In this document: in pieces, positions 47,280-47,814 of the stretch
How positions within the stretch are numbered: position 1 is the first letter of the stretch
Layout of the letters: every line of letters begins with the position of its first letter
Assembly: GCA_016282855.1 (NCBI GenBank)
Contig: JAEELT010000041.1
Coordinates: 1-47,814, forward strand
DNA: 47,814 nt
Reading direction: 5' to 3'
Origin: Clostridiaceae bacterium
GTDB taxonomy: Bacteria; Bacillota; Clostridia; Oscillospirales; Acutalibacteraceae
Made by a program: the position numbers and the translations under genes
The notes under the pieces: model-generated
What the model was told of the DNA's origin: nothing
Databases searched by the model: none
The model's input: only the letters and a program-made list of their open reading frames with translations

Positions 47280-47304
47280 ACTATTTCTCCTGTGCGTTTT
47301 TTGA

Positions 47305-47475
47305 GTGAAATATCTCGCTTTGCTCGATGTGAAATAATTCTGACGAATTGTGAAATTTTGCGGCAAGCCGCAAAGTGAAATGAAATAAATCCACCCACGC
47401 CCGCAGGCATTTCATACGCCGAAGGCGTATTTCATGCACGAAGTGCATTTCACAAATCCTGAAAGGATTTATTTC
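47305..47475. repeat. Ordered array of small palindromes with GTGAAAT / ATTTCA spacers
   Basis: The left half has four GTGAAAT spacers (47305, 47329, 47350, 47375) separating palindromes: 47312-47328 (imperfect), AATTC-TGAC-GAATT (47336-47349) and TTTGCGGC-AA-GCCGCAAA (47357-47374). The right half has ATTTCA spacers (47409, 47429, 47447) separating ATACGCC-GAA-GGCGTAT (47414-47430), ATGCAC-GAA-GTGCAT (47434-47448) and AAATCCT-GAA-AGGATTT (47454-47470). GAAATAAATCC (47382-47392) and GGATTTATTTC (47465-47475) form an 11-bp inverted repeat enclosing the right half. Confidence 0.85.
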
Positions 47476-47477
47476 GT

Positions 47478-47515
47478 TGAAAACGACAGTATTCTGTCGA
47501 ATACTGTCGTTTTCA
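47478..47515. repeat. 17-bp perfect hairpin
   Basis: TGAAAACGACAGTATTC (47478-47494) and its exact complement (47499-47515) around TGTC. It borders the palindrome array. No T run follows, so it is not a typical terminator. Confidence 0.9.
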
Positions 47516-47561
47516 TGGTACGGGTATTGTTATAGGATTTAAAATATCGCCGCAGGCGCAA

Positions 47562-47642
47562 TCGCAAAAAGGCGGTAGTGAGCCAAAGGCGTTATGAGGG
47601 CGCTTGCAACCGAATAGCCGACGTGAATGTGCCTTTTTGCGA
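47562..47642. repeat. 12-bp inverted repeat enclosing a GC-rich core
   Basis: TCGCAAAAAGGC (47562-47573) and GCCTTTTTGCGA (47631-47642) are exact complements around 57 bases that can form smaller stems (for example GGC/GCC). A frame across it on the minus strand (47539-47739) has no ribosome site and an odd composition, so I treat the segment as a non-coding structured element or repeat. Confidence 0.6.
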
Positions 47643-47814
47643 AAAGGAGGAACGACGGCGCATGTGACTGATTTTTGTGCAAACAAAGTATAGTTAAGGG
47701 CTGAAAGCCAAAATCCGGCTTCCAGCCCCCTATAATCACTTAAATTATATTATCATTTTGGAGTTTACACAAAATCGGGGGAATACCCCCGTCATATGAA
47801 AAGCCCCCGGCTTA
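47643..47814. other. Right-edge intergenic DNA
   Basis: No gene seen. GGGCTGAAAGCC (47698-47709) pairs with GGCTTCCAGCCC (47717-47728, one mismatch) without a T run, and CGGGGG-AATA-CCCCCG occurs near 47776-47791. Confidence 0.4.

Noticed and set aside
47305-47475. CRISPR array
   Set aside because: The spacers are constant (GTGAAAT/ATTTCA) and the variable parts are palindromes of 14-18 bases, the reverse of CRISPR layout; no cas genes.
46935-47515. Diversity-generating retroelement
   Set aside because: Only an Avd-like four-helix-bundle gene is present; no reverse transcriptase or template/variable repeat pair is visible.
47539-47739. Minus-strand 66-residue frame at the right edge
   Set aside because: It spans a perfect 12-bp inverted repeat and has no ribosome site; better explained as structured non-coding DNA.

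Overview
The window looks like a chromosomal segment of a low-to-mid GC Gram-positive anaerobe of class Clostridia, most like gut Oscillospirales/Ruminococcaceae (my inference). The reasons are the gene order rimP-nusA-rnpM-ylxQ-infB-rbfA-nrnA, strong AGGAGG ribosome sites, TTGACA/TATAAT promoters, many intrinsic terminators, an ECF-type vitamin transporter, a sortase-type cell-wall protein, a BspA-like leucine-rich repeat protein and several Ser/Thr-rich secreted proteins. I see no phage, transposase, CRISPR array or rRNA gene.

Layout. 1-3.8 kb: a secreted phosphodiesterase-like protein, then the radical SAM (TIGR03960-like) and DUF2344 pair. 3.8-10.6 kb (minus strand): a cobalamin-riboswitch operon that starts from a near-consensus promoter. 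It encodes a small HNH-repeat-like basic protein, a secreted DUF4430 protein, a membrane-tethered protein joining an alpha/alpha-barrel to a DUF4430 domain (the domain order of intrinsic factor and transcobalamin), and a full ECF transporter (T, fused A-A', S). The last genes are coupled by ATGA overlaps. 10.6-16.2 kb: a beta-propeller lipoprotein, two DNA-repair glycosylases (nth and an OGG1 homologue) separated by a small DnaA-box cluster, and an MFS sugar transporter. 16.3-21.5 kb: a PAQR/hemolysin III protein, a GH2 beta-galactosidase coupled to ybaK, and a Nudix hydrolase. 21.7-24.8 kb: an ECF sigma factor, its overlapping membrane beta-propeller partner, and a VPNTG cell-wall protein.

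25.1-29.3 kb: a GH20 hexosaminidase, a secreted metallophosphoesterase with a membrane-anchored partner, a free-standing 29-residue hydrophobic peptide gene, and a PHP metallohydrolase. 29.4-33.7 kb: murD with its own promoter, a YhhN/lysoplasmalogenase-family protein, and a three-domain cell-wall protein (M23, a SpoIID/LytB domain in permuted order, C39-like). 33.7-40.1 kb: the nusA-infB translation operon behind a consensus promoter and a leader hairpin, then tRNA-Arg(CCG). 40.2-42.1 kb: a small secreted protein and an XRE regulator with a palindrome at its promoter.

42.4-46.9 kb is an AT-richer island. A promoter there starts transcription at a 12-bp P1 helix of an apparently structured RNA that ends in mutually exclusive antiterminator and terminator hairpins. 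Next come an Nmad2-like gene (nucleotide-modification-associated domain 2) and a large BspA-like surface protein. The right edge holds a four-helix-bundle (S23/IVS-type) gene whose upstream DNA is an ordered array of small palindromes with GTGAAAT/ATTTCA spacers, followed by a 12-bp inverted-repeat element.

The strongest leads are: (1) the B12-regulated, intrinsic-factor-like corrinoid capture and ECF uptake operon; (2) the unrecognised switch-like RNA in front of the Nmad2/BspA operon; (3) the permuted SpoIID domain; (4) the hairpin array next to the four-helix-bundle gene. All assignments come from reading motifs by eye; no database search was run.
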